From: Sphingosinicellaceae bacterium
GTDB taxonomy: Bacteria; Pseudomonadota; Alphaproteobacteria; Sphingomonadales; Sphingomonadaceae
Direction of reading: 5' to 3'
NCBI GenBank assembly: GCA_019285715.1
Contig: CP079108.1
Coordinates: forward strand, 2,433,001 to 2,497,000
Length of the DNA: 64,000 nt
Shown one piece after another: positions 8,106 to 17,682 of the stretch. Below the pieces are notes generated by a model. It worked only from the letters and a program-made list of their open reading frames with translations, had not been told where the DNA came from and did not search any database. Within the stretch, counting starts at the first letter, position 1, and every line of letters starts with the position of its first letter. Position numbers and translations under genes: made by a program.

Positions 8106-9013
8106 CGGACCTCACGCCCCCCACCACGCGCGCCGGTACGGTCGCCGTTGTCGGCGCCCCGAACGCGGGCAAGTCGACGCTTGTCAATGCCATCGTCGGG
8201 CAGAAGGTCGCGATCGTCTCGGCCAAGGTCCAGACCACCCGTACCCGCCTGATGGGGATCGCCACAGAGGGCGAGACGCAGCTGCTGCTGGTCGACACGC
8301 CCGGCATCTTCGCGCCGCGTCGCCGTCTCGACCGGGCGATGGTGCGGGCCGCGTGGGAGGGCGCGGCGGATGCCGACCTGATCGCCTGCATCGTCGACGC
8401 GAAGGCCGGGCTGAAGGCGGATTCGCTGGCCGTCATCAGCGCGCTCGGGCCGCGTCCCGAGCCAAAGTGGCTGATCCTCAACAAGGTCGACCTCGCCAAG
8501 AAGCCACGGCTGCTCGATCTCGCGGCGCAGGCTGGAGCGTCTTGCGAGTTCGCCGAGACCTATTTCATCAGCGCCGAGACCGGCGACGGGGTGCCCGAGC
8601 TAAAGGCCGCGATGGCGGCCGCGATGCCGCTCGGCAACTGGATGTTCCCCGCCGACCAGCTCAGCGACGCGACGACCCGCATCATGGCGGCGGAGCTGAC
8701 CCGCGAGGCGATCTACCGCCACCTCCACGCCGAGCTGCCCTATTCCTCGACCGTAGAGACCGAGAAGTGGGAGGAGCGCAAGGACGGCAGCGTGCTGATC
8801 CACCAGCAGATCTTCGTCGAGCGCGACAGCCAGAAGGCGATCGTGCTCGGCCACGGCGGCGCGATGATCAAGACCATCGGTGCCGAGGCCCGCGCCGGCA
8901 TCGCCGAACTGACCGGCGGCAAGGTCCACCTGTTCCTGCACGTCAAGGTCAAGGCCGACTGGGGCGACGACCGCGAAGTCTACCGGAGCTTGGGGCTCGA
9001 TTTCGTCGACTGA
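8102..9013 (+). CDS. era: GTPase Era
   Basis: Era is an essential GTPase that binds the 3' end of 16S rRNA during 30S maturation. The 303-residue prediction has G1 GAPNAGKST, G2 TTRTR (effector), G3 DTPG, G4 NKVD and G5 SAETG, then a C-terminal KH domain with the GHGGAMIKTIGAEARAGI loop. Its ATG overlaps the rnc stop. In many relatives recO follows directly; here a TGTCAT repeat and an opposing gene lie in between. Confidence 0.96.
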   Translation: MTDLTPPTTRAGTVAVVGAPNAGKSTLVNAIVGQKVAIVSAKVQTTRTRLMGIATEGETQLLLVDTPGIFAPRRRLDRAMVRAAWEGAADADLIACIVDAKAGLKADSLAVISALGPRPEPKWLILNKVDLAKKPRLLDLAAQAGASCEFAETYFISAETGDGVPELKAAMAAAMPLGNWMFPADQLSDATTRIMAAELTREAIYRHLHAELPYSSTVETEKWEERKDGSVLIHQQIFVERDSQKAIVLGHGGAMIKTIGAEARAGIAELTGGKVHLFLHVKVKADWGDDREVYRSLGLDFVD

Positions 9014-9025
9014 CGCCTCTGTCGC

Positions 9026-9112
9026 TGTCATCCCGGGCTTGACCCGAGACCCAGTTTCTTCGGGGGCTCGAGCGCGGGGCTAGCTGGGTCCCGGGTCAAG
9101 CCCGGGATGACA
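9026..9112. repeat. TGTCAT-ended intergenic repeat, copy 2
   Basis: TGTCATCCCGGGCTTGACCC at the left, and its near-perfect reverse complement ending GGGATGACA at the right. It spans about 87 bases, with GACCCAG / CTGGGTC inner motifs, and could fold into one long hairpin. It lies between the convergent genes era and the 9127 membrane protein, where it may act as a bidirectional transcription barrier. Confidence 0.8.
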
Positions 9113-9126
9113 TGTACCGCGCCGCC

Positions 9127-10200
9127 CTACCGCGGCCCACCGACCCGGCAGGCGACGTTCGGGCGAGAGATCTGGAAGCCGACGCAGCGGGGCAATCTGC
9201 GCGGGGCCTTAGGCTGCTTTTCGGTGCGTTCGCGCGCTATGGTCCGCGGACTGGAAGCCGTCTCCTCGGCCGGCTCGATGGCGCTCAGCAGGTTGGTCGG
9301 AGCCGCCGTCGCGGGAGGGCTTTCTGCGTCGTTCGGCCGGACCGTGGCCTCGGGGCTGGGCTCCGGACGGTTCACGCGCGAGGTGGCTTCATCGGTACCA
9401 AAAGAGCGCCCTGCCCAGCTTTCGCGCGGCCTTGCGGGCTTCGCCCGAACGATTGCGGCGGGCGCTGGCTTGGCCGCAGGAGCGACTACCCGACGCTTGG
9501 CCTCGATTACCGGCTTGGCACGGGCCGCCGGCGCTTTCCTGACAGTCGACTTCTTCGCCGCCGGTTTCGCGACCTTGGCTGGTTTCACGACCTTCGCGGG
9601 TCTAGCGACCTTGGCGACTTTCGCGTCCGACACCTTGGGCTGGGAAGCCTCGCGCAGGCGCTCGACCGGGCGATGAACGATCGGCGCGACGGGCGCGGTG
9701 ACAGCGACCCGCGGAGCGACGACCGGCACAGGCGTGACTGCGCCGACGTCACGCTTGACCCAGGCACTCACGGCCCAGCCCGCCGCGAACGCGAGCAGCA
9801 CGGCAAGCACCCCGAGCCCGATCAGCAGCGGCAGGCGAAGGTCACGCCGGGGCGTGGATGCACGCACCGCGTCCATCGTCGGCGGGGTCCAGTCGAGCCA
9901 GCCGGGATCGTCGGGCGTCGCCCGGTTACCGGACACAAAGCCGTCGCCCGCCGAAGCATCGTCTCTGGACAAGGGGGTGTACCCCGGGAATGGCCGATAG
10001 CCACCGAACCAGTTCGAAGCAGAACGAGAGAGGGCAGGATCGGCATCGCGGGCCGGTTCGATAGTCTCCGGCGGCGGCGGCGCAGGTGGAAGGCGCATCG
10101 GCAGAACGTCATCGTCTTCCCGGTCCGACCAGGTCCGCTGGTGAACCTGGCGGATGAACCAGGGCTGGTCGGGAAGGTCGGGCTTGGTACTCAACGGCAT
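9127..10200 (-). CDS. Single-pass membrane protein with Lys/Ala/Pro-rich periplasmic tail
   Basis: Predicted 357 residues, no family recognised. About 125 mostly polar residues (PMRLPPAPPPPETIEPARD, WFGGYRPFPGYTPLSRD) precede one membrane helix (LPLLIGLGVLAVLLAFAAGWAV), then a tail of degenerate KPAKVAKPA-type repeats that is strongly basic. Such tails resemble histone H1-like or cell-wall-interacting linkers. It ends with CVGFQISRPNVACRVGG. ATG 10200 was chosen; an in-frame GTG lies nine bases upstream. It faces era and diverges from recO. Function unknown. Confidence 0.6.
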   Translation of the reverse strand: MPLSTKPDLPDQPWFIRQVHQRTWSDREDDDVLPMRLPPAPPPPETIEPARDADPALSRSASNWFGGYRPFPGYTPLSRDDASAGDGFVSGNRATPDDPGWLDWTPPTMDAVRASTPRRDLRLPLLIGLGVLAVLLAFAAGWAVSAWVKRDVGAVTPVPVVAPRVAVTAPVAPIVHRPVERLREASQPKVSDAKVAKVARPAKVVKPAKVAKPAAKKSTVRKAPAARAKPVIEAKRRVVAPAAKPAPAAIVRAKPARPRESWAGRSFGTDEATSRVNRPEPSPEATVRPNDAESPPATAAPTNLLSAIEPAEETASSPRTIARERTEKQPKAPRRLPRCVGFQISRPNVACRVGGPR

Positions 10201-10397
10201 CCCAATCACGCGTCGTTCACAGTAATTAACGAGATTGCGGGGTAAATAGTTGCGTTTCGCGGCGGGAACTTGAGGGCTGAGGGAGCGGCATCGGTTGTCC
10301 GCGCCAATTCACCTCACCCAGGGTGTCACAGCCATGTCAGGGTAGCTCGCCCCCCACCACAGTTCCGCCCAGCCCGCTCCCGCTCTAGGGTGCGCCA

Positions 10398-11174
10398 GTG
10401 CAGCTGACCGCCACCGCTCTTGTCCTGACCGCGCTGCCCCACGGCGAGCACGGTGCGGTCGTGCGCTTCCTGACCCCCGAAGACGGCGTGCAGGCGGGCT
10501 ATGTCCGCGGCGGCCGGTCGCGGCGGCTCCGTCCGGTGCTCCAGCCCGGCAACCTGGTTGCAGTCGAACTGCGCGCTCGGGTGGAGGAGCAATTGGCAGC
10601 GGCGACGGTGGAGCTGGTGACCTCGCGCGCCGGGCTCGTCTTCGACCGGACCAGTGCCGCCGCAACCGAGTGGCTGACCGCGCTGACCGCGGCAACGCTC
10701 GGCGAGGGCCAGGCGCAGGCGCGCCTGTATGCGGCGCTCGATGCGCTGTTCGCGGCGATGGCGGCGGGTACGACCTCGATGCAGGCGGCGGCGGGCGTGG
10801 CGCGCTACGAGCTGCTGCTGCTCGGCGAACTCGGTTTCGGCCTCGACCTCGAAACCTGCGCCGCGACGGGTACCCGTGACGATCTGGCCTATGTCTCGCC
10901 GCGTTCGTCGCAGGCAGTCAGCGCCGCCGCGGGCGCGCCCTACGCCGCGAAACTACTGCCGCTGCCGGCGCTCCTGCGCGATACCCGCGCCCCCATCGAC
11001 ACCGGCGATATCGTCGCCGCGCTGACCACGACAGGCTGGTTCGTCGAGCGCGAACTGCTGACCGGGTCGGCGGCGGGCCTGCGCCCGGCCCGCGCGCGCT
11101 TTGTCGAGATTGTCCGGAACGCGGGCGAGACGATGGCCCCCGCAAGGGTTGCACCGGGGCCGCCGACCTCGTAG
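10398..11174 (+). CDS. recO: DNA repair protein RecO
   Basis: RecO loads RecA onto SSB-coated DNA together with RecR in gap repair. The predicted 258-residue protein starts at GTG. It has the N-terminal OB fold (TALVLTALPHGEHGAVVRFLT, then a GGRSRRLRPVLQPGNLV segment), then the helical domain with RYELLLLGELGFGLDL. The usual zinc-site cysteines are largely missing: only one Cys is visible after GLDLET, as in many alphaproteobacterial RecO proteins. Placed after lepB-rnc-era, though separated by the opposing gene at 9127. Confidence 0.93.
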   Translation: MQLTATALVLTALPHGEHGAVVRFLTPEDGVQAGYVRGGRSRRLRPVLQPGNLVAVELRARVEEQLAAATVELVTSRAGLVFDRTSAAATEWLTALTAATLGEGQAQARLYAALDALFAAMAAGTTSMQAAAGVARYELLLLGELGFGLDLETCAATGTRDDLAYVSPRSSQAVSAAAGAPYAAKLLPLPALLRDTRAPIDTGDIVAALTTTGWFVERELLTGSAAGLRPARARFVEIVRNAGETMAPARVAPGPPTS

Positions 11175-11214
11175 GCGGCTGCGCATAAGGGGGGCCTGTG
11201 TATTCGGAGCCCTG

Positions 11215-12525
11215 ATGAAGTTCACCACCCTGGCGCTTGCCGCCGTCTCGCCCCTTGCCCTGACCAGCACCCTCTCCGCCCCCGCCCAGGCCGGCGGCTT
11301 CTTCCTCCAGGAACAGTCCCCGCTCGATGTCGGCCGTGCCTTTGCCGGTTCGGCGGCGATCGGCGATAGCGCCGCAACGGTCTGGTACAACCCGGCCGGC
11401 ATGACCAACCTGCCCGGCCTGAACATCGAGCTCGGGTCGCACCTGCTCGACGTCACCAGCCACCAGCGCGACACCGGTAGCACCCGCAGTGGCCCCGGCG
11501 GGGTGGGCAGCTTCCCGAGTGGCGGCAACTCCGGCGGCAACCCGTTCAGCAACCCGGTCTTCATCCCGTCCGGCTTCGCGACATACCAGGTCGGCGACAC
11601 CAGACTGTGGATCGGCCTCGGCATCACCGCACCGTTCGGTCTCAAGGTGGTTTACAACGACGGCTTCTTCGGCCGCTACGACTCGCTAAAGTCCGACTTG
11701 AAGGCGTTCAACATCCAGCCGAGCGCCGCATACAAGATCACCGACAACATCTCGATCGGCGGCGGCGTCGACATCCAGACTTTCAAGGCGACGCTGACCA
11801 GCGCGCTGCCCAACCTGTCGCCGCTGCTCCCCGACGGCTCGCTGCGGATCAAGGGCGACGACGTCTCGGTCGGCTGGAATGCCGGCGTGCAGGGCAATTT
11901 CGGCCCGCTCCGCCTTGGCGCGCACTACCGCAGCCACATCAACCAGCGCCTCGACGGCAAGGTCACCATCGCCGGCCTGCTCGGGCCGCTGGCCGGCAGC
12001 AACGGCGTCCGCGACGGCGTCGCACCGATCTCGACCCCCGACATCGCCACCGTCAGCGCGGTCTACGGCATCGGCAACGCCCGCCTGCTGGGGTCGGTGA
12101 ACTGGTACAACTGGTCGCGCTTCAAGCGCATCACCGTCGAGGACAACACCGGCGCCGTGTTCCTCGACAGCGAGCAGAACTACCGCGACACCTGGAGCTA
12201 CAGCCTTGGCGGCGAGTACGATCTGTCGAAGAAGCTTACGGTCCGTGCCGGCGCCATGCACGACCAGACGCCGACCCGCGACGAGCTGCGCACCACCCGT
12301 GTCCCGGACGGCAACCGCATCTGGGCGACGACCGGCGCGACCTACCGCATGAACGACCACGTCGCGCTCAACTTCAGCTACGCGCACGTCTTCGTGAAGG
12401 CGGCCAACGTCGACCGCATCGACCCGGTGTTCGCGGGGACGCCAGCGGTGGTCAACGTCAACACGATGTCGCGCAACACCGGCAATGCCGACGAGATCGC
12501 CGGCAGCGTGAGTTTGCGGTTTTAG
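11215..12525 (+). CDS. FadL-family outer-membrane transport protein
   Basis: Outer-membrane beta-barrel of the FadL/TodX family, which takes up long-chain fatty acids or hydrophobic compounds by lateral diffusion. The predicted protein is 436 residues. A signal peptide ends ...SAPAQA, and the mature protein begins GGFFLQEQSPLDVGRAFAGS, matching the family hatch motif, followed by the conserved NPAGM. The rest is alternating barrel strands (WNAGVQGNFGPLRLGAHYRS, LTVRAGAMHD) ending VSLRF with a C-terminal Phe, as in BamA substrates. A GGAG lies about 6 bases before the ATG. The actual substrate is not readable from sequence. An acyl-CoA ligase gene lies 5 kb downstream but not in the same operon. 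Confidence 0.9.
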   Translation: MKFTTLALAAVSPLALTSTLSAPAQAGGFFLQEQSPLDVGRAFAGSAAIGDSAATVWYNPAGMTNLPGLNIELGSHLLDVTSHQRDTGSTRSGPGGVGSFPSGGNSGGNPFSNPVFIPSGFATYQVGDTRLWIGLGITAPFGLKVVYNDGFFGRYDSLKSDLKAFNIQPSAAYKITDNISIGGGVDIQTFKATLTSALPNLSPLLPDGSLRIKGDDVSVGWNAGVQGNFGPLRLGAHYRSHINQRLDGKVTIAGLLGPLAGSNGVRDGVAPISTPDIATVSAVYGIGNARLLGSVNWYNWSRFKRITVEDNTGAVFLDSEQNYRDTWSYSLGGEYDLSKKLTVRAGAMHDQTPTRDELRTTRVPDGNRIWATTGATYRMNDHVALNFSYAHVFVKAANVDRIDPVFAGTPAVVNVNTMSRNTGNADEIAGSVSLRF

Positions 12526-12533
12526 GCCTACCA

Positions 12534-12690
12534 CCCTCCCCCCTCGGGGGGGAGGGACAGCTTGCCCCTTGGCAAGCAGGGAGAGGGGTCGGGGGACGTG
12601 TGCCCCGATCACTTGCTCACTCCACACATCCCCACCATGCTCTCCCTGGTCGCCGAAGGGCAACCGTCCCTCCCCCCTAAGGGGGGAGGG
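12534..12690. repeat. Long imperfect inverted repeat with CCCTCCCCCC palindromes
   Basis: About 157 bases between the FadL-type gene and parC. Each end carries a CCCTCCCCCC..GGGGGGAGGG palindrome. The left arm (GGGACAGCTTGCCCCTTGGC, then CAGGGAGAG) is the approximate reverse complement of the right arm (CTCTCCCTGG, then GCCGAAGGGCAACCGTCCC). MITE-like. The same core appears at 35935-36066 and, as a single palindrome, inside pabBC at 22844. Confidence 0.7.
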
Positions 12691-12738
12691 TAGGCATGTT
12701 CCCTTGCCGTTCCGCGAGCCGCCCCGTATTCCTCCCCC

Positions 12739-14988
12739 ATGCCCGAACCCACCGACCGTATCCTCGACACGTCCTTCGCCTCTGCGCTGTCCGACCGCTA
12801 CCTCGTCTATGCGCTGTCGACGATCACCGCGCGCTCGCTGCCCGACGTCCGCGACGGACTGAAGCCGGTGCACCGTCGCCTGTTGTGGGCGATGCGGCTG
12901 CTCAAGATGGAGCCCGACGGCACGGTCCGGAACGGCACCGCGTTCAAGAAATGCGCCCGCGTCGTCGGCGACGTGATGGGCAAGTACCACCCGCACGGCG
13001 ACCAATCGATCTACGACGCCATGGTCCGCCTCGCGCAGGAGTTCTCGCTCCGCTACCCGCTGGTCGACGGGCAGGGCAATTTCGGGAACATCGACGGCGA
13101 TAACCCCGCCGCCATGCGCTACACCGAGGCGCGCCTGACCAACGCCGCCGCCGAGCTGATGGACGGGCTCGACGAGGCCTGCGTGCCCTTCCGCGACACC
13201 TACAATGGCGAGGAGGAGGAGCCCGAGGTCTTCCCCGCCGCCTTCCCGAACCTGCTCGCGAACGGTGCCGCCGGCATCGCGGTCGGCATGGCGACCAGCA
13301 TCCCACCCCACAACGTCGCCGAGATCTGCGACGCGGCGACGCTGCTGCTCGGCGACAGCGAGACCCTGCTCGACAGCCTGCTTGAAGTGTTCGCCGGTCC
13401 CGACTTCCCGACCGGCGGTGTCATGGTCGAACCGCAGGCTGCCATCCGCGAGGCCTATGCCACCGGACGCGGCAGCTTCCGGCTGCGGGCGCGGTGGTCG
13501 GTCGAGGACCTTGGGCGCGGGACGTGGACGATCGTCGTGACCGAAATCCCGTACCAGGTCGTCAAGGGCAAGCTGATCGAGGACATCGCCGCCCTCATCA
13601 ACGACCGCAAGCTGCCGATCCTGGCGGACGTCCGCGATGAGTCCGACGCGCAGGTCCGCCTGATCCTCGAGCCGCGCAGCCGCAACGTCGAGCCCGCGGT
13701 GCTGATGGAAAGCCTGTTCAAGCTGACCGACCTCGAGACGCGCTTCCCGCTCAATCTCAACGTGCTCGACAAGAACCGGCGGCCCGGCGTCATGGGGCTG
13801 CGGCAGGTGCTGCAGGCGTGGCTCGACCACCAGCTCGACGTGCTGGTCAAGCGCACCGAATTCCGCCTCGGCAAGATCGACGATCGGCTGGAGATCCTCG
13901 CGGGCCTGCTCAAGGCCTACCTCAATCTCGACGAGGTGATCCGCATCATCCGCTACGAGGACGACCCCAAAGCCGGGCTGATCGCGGCGTTCGAGCTGAC
14001 CGAGCGGCAGGCAGAGGCGATCCTCAACATGCGCCTGCGGTCGCTGAGGAAGCTCGAAGAACTTGAGATCAACAAGGAAAACAAGGCACTGACGGCGGAG
14101 GCGAATGCAGCGCGCAAGCTGCTCGCCTCCCCCGCCGACCAGCGCAAGCGGATCACGCTCGACATCGCGACGCTGCGCGCCCGTTATGCGCCCGAGACCG
14201 CGCTCGGCCGCCGCCGCACCGATGTCATGGACGCGCCCGCCGTCACGATCATCCCGCTGGAGGCGATGATCGACAAGGAGCCGGTCACCGTGATCGTCTC
14301 CGCCAAGGGCTGGATCCGTGCGATGAAGGGCCACGTCGACCTGGGCGCCGGCGACGCGCTCAAGTTCAAGGAGGGCGACGGCGCCGCTTACGCCTTCCAT
14401 GCGCAAACGACTGACAAGGTGCTAGTCGCTGCCGCCAATGGGCGCTTCTACACGCTCGGCGCGGACCGCCTGCCGGGCGGGCGGGGCTTCGGCGAACCGC
14501 TCAAGCTGATGATCGACCTCGAGGGCGAGATCGTCAGCGTGTTCACTCATGCAGCGGGGGCCAAGTGGCTGCTCGCGGCGGACGACGGGCGCGGCTTCGT
14601 GGTCGCCGGAGAGGACCTGCTGGCGGAAACCCGCAAGGGCCGCGCCGTGATGACACCCCGGACGGGTGCTAGCCTGAAGGTGCTGCGCCGCATCAGCGCC
14701 GAGGACGATGCTCTGGCGCTGGTCGGCGAAAACCGGAAATTGCTGGTCGCACCGCTCGACAGCGTGCCCGTCATGGCGCGTGGGCAAGGCGTCGCGTTGC
14801 AGAAGTACAAGGACGGCGGGCTGTCGGACGCGCTGCCGTTTAAGCGGGCCGAGGGGCTGAGCTGGACGATGGGCGGTGCCGGCACGCGGACCCGGTCGGA
14901 GACGGACCTTGCGGCCTGGGAGGGTGCGCGAGGGGGGACTGGGCGGCTGCCGCCGCAGGGATTTCCGCGGGATAACCGGTTCGGGTGA
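12739..14988 (+). CDS. parC: DNA topoisomerase IV subunit A
   Basis: ParC is the DNA-cleaving subunit of topoisomerase IV, which decatenates daughter chromosomes with ParE. The predicted 749 residues is the normal ParC length, shorter than GyrA. The active-site Tyr is in [11 protein letters not shown] (Tyr128). The quinolone region reads [20 protein letters not shown], so the residue equivalent to E. coli Ser80 is Gln89 and the one equivalent to Glu84 is Asp93. The coiled-coil tower and C-terminal six-blade DNA-wrapping domain ([30 protein letters not shown]) are present. No GyrA-box heptad is seen, supporting ParC over GyrA. Confidence 0.95.
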   Translation: MPEPTDRILDTSFASALSDRYLVYALSTITARSLPDVRDGLKPVHRRLLWAMRLLKMEPDGTVRNGTAFKKCARVVGDVMGKYHPHGDQSIYDAMVRLAQEFSLRYPLVDGQGNFGNIDGDNPAAMRYTEARLTNAAAELMDGLDEACVPFRDTYNGEEEEPEVFPAAFPNLLANGAAGIAVGMATSIPPHNVAEICDAATLLLGDSETLLDSLLEVFAGPDFPTGGVMVEPQAAIREAYATGRGSFRLRARWSVEDLGRGTWTIVVTEIPYQVVKGKLIEDIAALINDRKLPILADVRDESDAQVRLILEPRSRNVEPAVLMESLFKLTDLETRFPLNLNVLDKNRRPGVMGLRQVLQAWLDHQLDVLVKRTEFRLGKIDDRLEILAGLLKAYLNLDEVIRIIRYEDDPKAGLIAAFELTERQAEAILNMRLRSLRKLEELEINKENKALTAEANAARKLLASPADQRKRITLDIATLRARYAPETALGRRRTDVMDAPAVTIIPLEAMIDKEPVTVIVSAKGWIRAMKGHVDLGAGDALKFKEGDGAAYAFHAQTTDKVLVAAANGRFYTLGADRLPGGRGFGEPLKLMIDLEGEIVSVFTHAAGAKWLLAADDGRGFVVAGEDLLAETRKGRAVMTPRTGASLKVLRRISAEDDALALVGENRKLLVAPLDSVPVMARGQGVALQKYKDGGLSDALPFKRAEGLSWTMGGAGTRTRSETDLAAWEGARGGTGRLPPQGFPRDNRFG

Positions 14989-15008
14989 AGTGGCGTCACA
15001 AGAACACC

Positions 15009-15103
15009 GTGACATGCCCGCGTAGCCGGGGGCCCATGAACACAGACCGCAGCATAGGTCCCGTAGCCGGTGCTCATGGGTCCCCGCCTACGCGTTGATG
15101 ACA
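15009..15103. repeat. TGTCAT-type intergenic repeat, copy 3 (degenerate)
   Basis: Starts GTGACATGCCCGCGTAGCCG and ends CCCCGCCTACGCGTTGATGACA, with GGCCCATGAACAC / TGCTCATGGGTCC inside. It has the same architecture as copy 1 but more mismatches. It sits between convergent parC and the DegP-like gene. Confidence 0.65.
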
Positions 15104-15134
15104 CCTTTAAACGCGCGCCCGGTCCGCTTCCACC

Positions 15135-16598
15135 TCAACTCGTGCACGCCAGCTGCCCTGATACCACCCCGCACTCGGCGTGCTGCGATCCGCGCATGAA
15201 CCGAACCGACGGTGGCCCGACGACCGCAGCCGCTGCCGCCTCGCCTGCTGAGCGCACCGGCTTGCCGCCGACCGCCTCGATCAGGTCACCGGGCTTGAGG
15301 AACCCGAACCGTGCCGCCAGCGATGCGCCCGCGATTTCGGTGACCACCACCCCGCGCTCCGGCAGCCCGGCCCCGACCTCCTGCGCGAACGCCGGTGACA
15401 AATTGCCGACCGTGACCCCGGTGAGCAGGTTATCCCCGCCGATCCGCGTCAGCGCGCGCGGCGGGTTTTCGGGCGGGGCGGCAAGTGTCATCGCCACCGT
15501 GCGCCGCTCGCTCCCGCGCCGGACCTCGACATCAACCTTCGTGCCGACCCCGAGAACGGCGATGCGGTAGCGAAGCTGGCCCGGATCGACGATCTCCTTG
15601 CCGTCGACCGCGAGCAGGATATCGCCGGGCTTTACCCCCGCCTGAGCCGACGGGGAGCCCGGGGTCACGGCGGTGACCAGCACCCCGCCCGGCCGATCGA
15701 GGCCGAGCTGGGTCGCGGTCTGGGTGGTCAGCGCCTCGCCCTCCGCACCGATCCAGCCGGTGACCAGCTTGCCGGTCTTGGCCGCGCCCAGGAAGACCTT
15801 GACCATGTTGGCGGGGATCGCGAAGCCGACGCCGTTCGAGCCGCCCGACGGCGACGCGATCGCGGTGTTGATGCCGAGCAGCCGGCCCTGCATGTCGAGC
15901 AGCGCGCCGCCCGAGTTCCCGGGGTTGATGGCGGCGTCGGTCTGCAGGAAATACTGGTAGTTGGAGATGCCCTGCCCGGTCCGCGCCGTTGCCGAGACGA
16001 TGCCGTGGGTGACGGTCTGTCCGACCCCGAACGGATCGCCGATCGCCAGCACGACATCGCCGACCTCGGCCCGGTCGCTGTCGCCGAACGGCACCGTCGG
16101 CAAGCGCGCGCCCTTGGTGTCGACCCGCAGCAGCGCGAGATCGAGGCGAGAGTCCGCGAACACCAATTTGGCCGGATATTCGCGCCGGTCGGCGAGCGCG
16201 ACGAGGATCTGGTCGGCGCCGTTGACGACGTGATTGTTGGTGACGATCAGCCCGTCGCTGCCGACGATGACGCCTGAGCCGAGCGATTGTTCGACGCGCG
16301 GCGGCTGCTGGATGCCGCCGAAGAACTGCTGGAAGAAGGGGTTGGCCATCGCCGTCGAGCGGCTGACCCGCGCCGAATAGACGTTGACCACCGCGGGCGC
16401 TGCACGCTTCACCACCGCCGAATAGCTGAGCAGGATTTGTGTCGGATTGAGCGGCATGACCCGTGTCTCGGCGGGCGCCGACTGGGCCGAAGCGCCGCCT
16501 CGCCCGGTCTCGCCGTTAACGCCGAGCGCCAGCACGACGCCGGCGACCAGGCACGCCGCCCCGACCGCCACCGACCGCGAATTGCCGCGTAAACCCAT
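15135..16598 (-). CDS. DegP/HtrA-type periplasmic serine protease
   Basis: Envelope quality-control protease and chaperone. Predicted 487 residues. An N-terminal hydrophobic segment (AVGAACLVAGVVLALGV) serves as signal or anchor. The trypsin-like domain carries the complete triad: His123 (VTNNHVV), Asp153 (RLDLALL) and Ser229 (GNSGG). Two PDZ domains follow, the first with GVLVTAVTPGSPSAQAGVKPGDILLAVDG and the second with GVVVTEIAGASLAARFGFLKPGDLIEAVGG. The second PDZ is compact and the protein ends soon after it. Most similar in plan to MucD/DegQ-type proteases. It is a single gene, divergent from the GST at 16675. Confidence 0.93.
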   Translation of the reverse strand: MGLRGNSRSVAVGAACLVAGVVLALGVNGETGRGGASAQSAPAETRVMPLNPTQILLSYSAVVKRAAPAVVNVYSARVSRSTAMANPFFQQFFGGIQQPPRVEQSLGSGVIVGSDGLIVTNNHVVNGADQILVALADRREYPAKLVFADSRLDLALLRVDTKGARLPTVPFGDSDRAEVGDVVLAIGDPFGVGQTVTHGIVSATARTGQGISNYQYFLQTDAAINPGNSGGALLDMQGRLLGINTAIASPSGGSNGVGFAIPANMVKVFLGAAKTGKLVTGWIGAEGEALTTQTATQLGLDRPGGVLVTAVTPGSPSAQAGVKPGDILLAVDGKEIVDPGQLRYRIAVLGVGTKVDVEVRRGSERRTVAMTLAAPPENPPRALTRIGGDNLLTGVTVGNLSPAFAQEVGAGLPERGVVVTEIAGASLAARFGFLKPGDLIEAVGGKPVRSAGEAAAAAVVGPPSVRFMRGSQHAECGVVSGQLACTS

Positions 16599-16674
16599 GC
16601 CGCATCTCCCAGCCTGTTCGCGCCAGCGATGTGGTACGGGAGCGCTGAAGCGTCAATGAACGCAGGGGACAGCC

Positions 16675-17325
16675 ATGACGATCACTCTCTACCACTGCGC
16701 CGATGCGCGCTCGTTCCGGGCCTTGTGGACGCTCGAGGAGATGGGGCTGCCCTATGAATTGAAGCTGTTGCCGTTTCCGCCGCGCTCGCGGTCGCCCGGC
16801 TACCTTGAGGAAAACCCGCTCGGGACGATCCCTCTGCTCGTCGACGATACCAGCGGGGCCGAGGAGCGACTGACCGAATCGTCCGCGATCGCGCAGTATC
16901 TTTGTACCCGCTACGGCCCGTCGTCGCTGGCGGTCGCTGCGGATGAGCCGGGCTACGGTGCCTGGCTGAACTGGCTTCACCACGGCGAGGCGACACTGAC
17001 CTTCCCGCAGACGATCGTGCTGCGTTACCGCGTGTTCGAGCCGGGCAAGGGGCTGCAGCAAGCGGCCGACGACTATGCCCACTGGTTCGCGCGGCGCACC
17101 ATCCTCGCCGATGCCGCGCTGGATGGGCACGCGTATCTATGCGCCGACCGATTCACCGTAGCTGATATCTCCGTCGGTTACGCGCTGCTGCTCGCCGACA
17201 ACATCAAGCTGATCGAGAAACTGTCGCCGCGCCTGCAGGATTATTGGCGGCGGCTGCAGCTCCGGCCCGGCTTCATTGCGGCGAAGGCAGCCCAGCGCGC
17301 GCCCGAGGTCACTCGATCCGCGTAA
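16675..17325 (+). CDS. Glutathione S-transferase family protein
   Basis: Predicted 216-residue GST. The thioredoxin-fold half contains TLYHCADARSFRALWTLEEMG (Ser12/Arg-type start), NPLGTIPLLVDD and ESSAIAQYLCTRY. The helical half contains DRFTVADISVGYALLLADN. It lacks the class signature seen in the GST at 5531, so the two are distinct subtypes. Cytosolic detoxification or reductase role inferred; substrate unknown. Its 3' end overlaps the convergent DUF952 gene by 17 bases. Confidence 0.85.
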   Translation: MTITLYHCADARSFRALWTLEEMGLPYELKLLPFPPRSRSPGYLEENPLGTIPLLVDDTSGAEERLTESSAIAQYLCTRYGPSSLAVAADEPGYGAWLNWLHHGEATLTFPQTIVLRYRVFEPGKGLQQAADDYAHWFARRTILADAALDGHAYLCADRFTVADISVGYALLLADNIKLIEKLSPRLQDYWRRLQLRPGFIAAKAAQRAPEVTRSA

Positions 17326-17602
17326 CTTCAGTCAGTTGCAGCGGCCGGTAGAGGTGCGGGAACAGCATCCCGCCGCGCGACTCCTCCCAGCGGATTTCTG
17401 CCGCGAGTGCATCGGCATCGAGGCCGAGCAGTACGACGCCGGGCTCGTCGGCGAAATATTTGGCGCGGGTGCCCTCGAGCTGCTCAGCCGTAGACATGTG
17501 GATGAAGCCGTCGCGGAGATCATCGGGCGAGCCGGCAAAGCTGCCGTCGCGTTCGAAGGCGGCCCACTCGGGAGCGCGGAGCAATTTGAAGACAGTCGTC
17601 AT
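17309..17602 (-). CDS. DUF952 family protein
   Basis: Predicted 97 residues covering the whole DUF952 domain: FKLLRAPEWAAFERDGSFAG, DLRDGFIHMSTAEQLEGT, LLGLDADAL, and RWEESRGGMLFPHLYRPLQL. These small proteins resemble an ADP-ribosyltransferase-type fold in some classifications and are of unproven function; they are widespread as single genes. The start is the ATG at 17602. The 3' end overlaps the convergent GST gene, so both transcripts share antisense ends. Confidence 0.82.
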   Translation of the reverse strand: MTTVFKLLRAPEWAAFERDGSFAGSPDDLRDGFIHMSTAEQLEGTRAKYFADEPGVVLLGLDADALAAEIRWEESRGGMLFPHLYRPLQLTEVTRIE

Positions 17603-17682
17603 TCCTGAAGTATCTAGCTAACGTATACGGAAAGCGCGACCACAGAACGCGACTGCTAACTATCCTTGGGGGAGGACCGATC

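Noticed and set aside
11686-14406. A 900-residue - strand frame over the FadL-type gene and parC
   Set aside because: It lies opposite genes with clear family motifs and crosses the repeat at 12534. No ribosome site or family pattern is seen.
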